Assembly (NCBI GenBank): GCA_937952345.1
Contig: CALFYN010000404.1
Coordinates: forward strand, 1 to 7,615
Source of the DNA: an uncultured Acidobacteriota bacterium
Lineage (GTDB): Bacteria; Acidobacteriota; Terriglobia; Bryobacterales; Bryobacteraceae
Length of the DNA stretch: 7,615 bases
Direction: 5' to 3'
The notes under the pieces are model-generated. The model searched no databases. It was not told the origin of the DNA and worked only from the letters and a program-made list of their open reading frames with translations. Position numbers and translations under genes: made by a program. Position 1 is the first letter of the stretch. The number at the start of each line of letters is the position of its first letter. Shown piece after piece: positions 5,685 to 7,615 of this stretch.

Positions 5685-6710
5685 ATGACCCGCAGATCCG
5701 CGTTGACCATGGCCGCCTCCGCCGCCTTCTCCGCCGCCCAGCAAAGGAGTATGCCCGTGCGCTTCGGCATCGACCTCTTCAGCATCCGCTCCCAGGGTTG
5801 GGACGCCTTCCAGTACCTCGACTACTGCGCCAAATGGAAGGCCACCGTCGTCCATTTCTCGGAAATCCGCTTCATCGGCAGCCTCGAACCGGAGCACCTC
5901 AAGAAGGTACGCGCCCACGCCGAAAAGCTCGCCATCGAACTCGAACTCGGCATGCGCTCCATCTGCCCCACCTCCAAGGCCTTTGACGCCACCCAGGGGA
6001 CCGCCGAACAGCAACTGCTGCGCATGCTCAGCGCCGCCCAAACCGCCGGTTCCAAAATCGTGCGCGCCTTCCTCGGCACCTCCGCCGACCGCGCCGGCGG
6101 AGCCATCGACCAGAACATCGAAAGCGCCGTCAAAGCCCTCCGCCCCTTGCGCCAGCGTTTCCTCGATGCCGGCGTCAAAATCGCCATCGAAAATCATGCC
6201 GGCGACATGCAGGGCCGCGAGCTCAAAACCCTAATCGAGGAGGCCGGCAAGGATTTCGTCGGAGCCTGCCTCGACTCCGGCAACCCCGTCTGGGCCCTCG
6301 AAGATCCCCACGTCACCATGGAGCATCTCCATCCCTACGTGCTCACCAGCCACGTCCGCGACAGCAACGTCTGGAAATCTCCTGACGGCATCGTCGTCAA
6401 GTGGAGCCGCATGGGCGAAGGCAACGTCGGCATCGATGAGTGGGTCCGCAAGTTCGCCCAACTCTGCCCCGGCAAAGCCCTCTCGCTTGAGATCATCGTC
6501 GGCGGCCAGCGCACGCACAATATCTACGACCGCAAGTTCTGGGAAGCCTTCCCCAACACCCCGGCCCACGAATTCGCCCGCTTCCTCGCCATAGCCGAAA
6601 AAGGCACCCCCGCCCCGCACGTCGCACCGCCCAAAGACCAAATGGTCGCCCGTGAGCGCGAAGACCTCGAAGCCAGCGCCCGCTGGATCCACCAGTTCTT
6701 CGCCCTCTAA
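5685..6710 (+). CDS. Sugar phosphate isomerase/epimerase-like TIM barrel with Tat-like leader
   Basis: A 341-aa protein of the xylose-isomerase-like / AP-endonuclease-2 TIM-barrel superfamily (Pfam PF01261), whose members isomerise, epimerise or, in some 3-keto-sugar pathways, eliminate sugars using a divalent metal. Candidate metal ligands are E169 in I-A-I-E-N-H, D197 in C-L-D-S-G-N, H223 in S-H-V-R-D and E268 in S-L-E-I, in the order typical of the fold. The N-terminus, T-R-R-S-A-L-T-M-A-A-S-A-A-F-S-A (2-17), resembles a short twin-arginine signal, so the enzyme may act in the periplasm after folding with its metal. ATG 5685 has AAGG (5671-5674) 10 nt upstream and lies 7 nt after the DUF1080 stop. 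ATG 5751 has its purine-rich site only 1 nt away, too close. The frame is open far upstream, but there it is a Ser/Pro/Ala-rich shadow of the DUF1080 gene. The exact reaction cannot be named. Confidence 0.87.
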   Translation: MTRRSALTMAASAAFSAAQQRSMPVRFGIDLFSIRSQGWDAFQYLDYCAKWKATVVHFSEIRFIGSLEPEHLKKVRAHAEKLAIELELGMRSICPTSKAFDATQGTAEQQLLRMLSAAQTAGSKIVRAFLGTSADRAGGAIDQNIESAVKALRPLRQRFLDAGVKIAIENHAGDMQGRELKTLIEEAGKDFVGACLDSGNPVWALEDPHVTMEHLHPYVLTSHVRDSNVWKSPDGIVVKWSRMGEGNVGIDEWVRKFAQLCPGKALSLEIIVGGQRTHNIYDRKFWEAFPNTPAHEFARFLAIAEKGTPAPHVAPPKDQMVAREREDLEASARWIHQFFAL

Positions 6711-7615
6711 TCGCAGCGAAGCGACTGTGCCGGGTCCAGCCCCGTGGCCCGGCGCGCCGGCAACATCGCCGCGATCAGTACGGTTAGGGACAGCAGCGCC
6801 GCAGCCGCGGCGAAGGCCACTGGGTCCACAGGTGTAACCTCGTACAAGAGTGACTTGATGAGGTGTGCCGAGGCGGCGGAGGCAGGAAAGCCCACCAGCA
6901 CGCCAAGCCCTGTAACCAGGACCGCTTCGCCAAGTGCAGTTCGCATAATCCTCCACGAACCAGCCCCAAGAGCCATCCGGATTCCGATTTCACGGGAGCG
7001 GCTGGCAACTTCGTACGCCATCACCCCGTACAGCCCGATTGCCGCCAGCAGCAGGCCGAGAATCCCGAGAACCGCGGAAAGCTGCGCTACCAGACGGTCG
7101 CGCCGCAGCGAGCGCTGGATCACTTCTTCCAGCGCACCGGCTTCAATCACAGCCTCCTTCGACGCCGCCATCACGGCGGACCGCAACTCCTGTGTTGCCG
7201 CGGCTTGATTTCCACTGCGAGCGTGCCGTGCGATGATAGTCCCTCCGCGGCTCCGCACACTTGGCGTATAGGCCACATCGCAGAGGGGCTCTCTGAGGTT
7301 CCGGTACTTGACATCGCGTGCAACGCCGATGATCTCGACAAACCGGGGATCGTGCGTGACTCGTACTCTTGCACCAATCGGATTCTTGCCCTCGAAATAG
7401 TGCCGCACAAAGGATTCGCTTACGATGATGACTTTGAACGGCCAGACGCGGTCCCTTTCTTCGAAGTCGCGGCCAGCCACCAGATCGATTCCTGCCGTCC
7501 GGAGATAGCCGGGGGAAACCCAGGCATGGTAGACGATGTTGTCCTCTTCGGGCTTGGGAACGTAGCCGGGAACCGTCGCCCACGACCAGCCTCCCCCGCC
7601 CGACATCGGCAAGCG
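6707..7615 (-). CDS. FtsX/MacB-like ABC transporter permease, ADOP type; C-terminal part, 5' end off window
   Basis: The frame is open from the right edge to TAG at 6709-6707, giving about 302 residues of a larger inner-membrane protein. The first ~170 residues are a MacB-like periplasmic core, with V-S-E-S-F-V-R-H-Y-F, N-P-I-G-A-R-V and E-I-I-G-V-A-R-D-V-K-Y-R-N-L-R-E-P. The rest is an FtsX domain: three membrane helices, the loop R-S-R-E-I-G-I-R-M-A-L-G-A between the first two, and the terminal signature P-A-R-R-A-T-G-L-D-P-A-Q-S-L-R. This combination fits the acidobacterial duplicated orphan permeases, about 800 aa with two such halves and often no ATPase partner nearby; only the second half is visible. 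Substrate is unknown. The upstream TTG and ATG codons near the edge are almost certainly internal. It converges on the sugar isomerase gene, sharing 4 bp, and its base composition differs from the rest of the window. Confidence 0.9.
   Translation of the reverse strand, partial: RLPMSGGGGWSWATVPGYVPKPEEDNIVYHAWVSPGYLRTAGIDLVAGRDFEERDRVWPFKVIIVSESFVRHYFEGKNPIGARVRVTHDPRFVEIIGVARDVKYRNLREPLCDVAYTPSVRSRGGTIIARHARSGNQAAATQELRSAVMAASKEAVIEAGALEEVIQRSLRRDRLVAQLSAVLGILGLLLAAIGLYGVMAYEVASRSREIGIRMALGAGSWRIMRTALGEAVLVTGLGVLVGFPASAASAHLIKSLLYEVTPVDPVAFAAAAALLSLTVLIAAMLPARRATGLDPAQSLRCD

Noticed and set aside
4781..5785. 334-codon minus-strand open frame opposite DUF1080
   Set aside because: The product is Asp/Glu/Gly/Val-rich low complexity and reflects codon bias of the + strand gene.
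6231..6956. Minus-strand open frame spanning the isomerase and permease 3' ends
   Set aside because: It crosses two well-supported genes in another frame and shows no domain.

Overview
The window is high-GC bacterial DNA that most likely comes from an Acidobacteriota genome of the Solibacter/Bryobacter type. This is judged from gene content, not from a marker gene. The main evidence is the C-terminal half of an FtsX/MacB-like permease that resembles the 'acidobacterial duplicated orphan permease' (ADOP) group. An alginate-export-family porin, a 3-keto-disaccharide hydrolase-domain (DUF1080) protein and a probably exported xylose-isomerase-like TIM barrel also fit. I see no tRNA, rRNA, CRISPR array, insertion sequence or phage gene. 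No stretch over 300 bases lacks a gene.

Region 1 (1-2933, all minus strand) is the front of a chemosensory operon, read right to left: cheW, then a methyl-accepting chemotaxis protein, then cheA, which runs off the left edge. The receptor has two membrane segments and no visible HAMP domain. It ends in a flexible Ala/Pro/Lys tail with a CheR/CheB-type pentapeptide (EFTEF). A 10-bp inverted repeat with a sigma-28-like -10 element lies just upstream of cheW.

Region 2 (3034-6710) is a divergent pair of transcription units around a 131-bp intergenic region. Leftward runs a 434-aa outer-membrane porin. Rightward runs a tight three-gene unit: a small secreted protein of unknown function, a secreted DUF1080 protein and a Tat-like-leader TIM-barrel sugar isomerase/epimerase. 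A working model is that the porin admits a sugar or oligosaccharide and the envelope enzymes process a glycoside, possibly a 3-keto derivative. No sugar oxidoreductase is in view, so the pathway is incomplete here.

Region 3 (6707-7615, minus strand) is the 3' part of the permease gene, converging on the sugar isomerase gene with stop codons overlapping by 4 bp. In hand-counted sample lines, base composition changes here. To the left the + strand is clearly richer in C than G whichever way the genes point, while in the permease it is balanced or G-rich.
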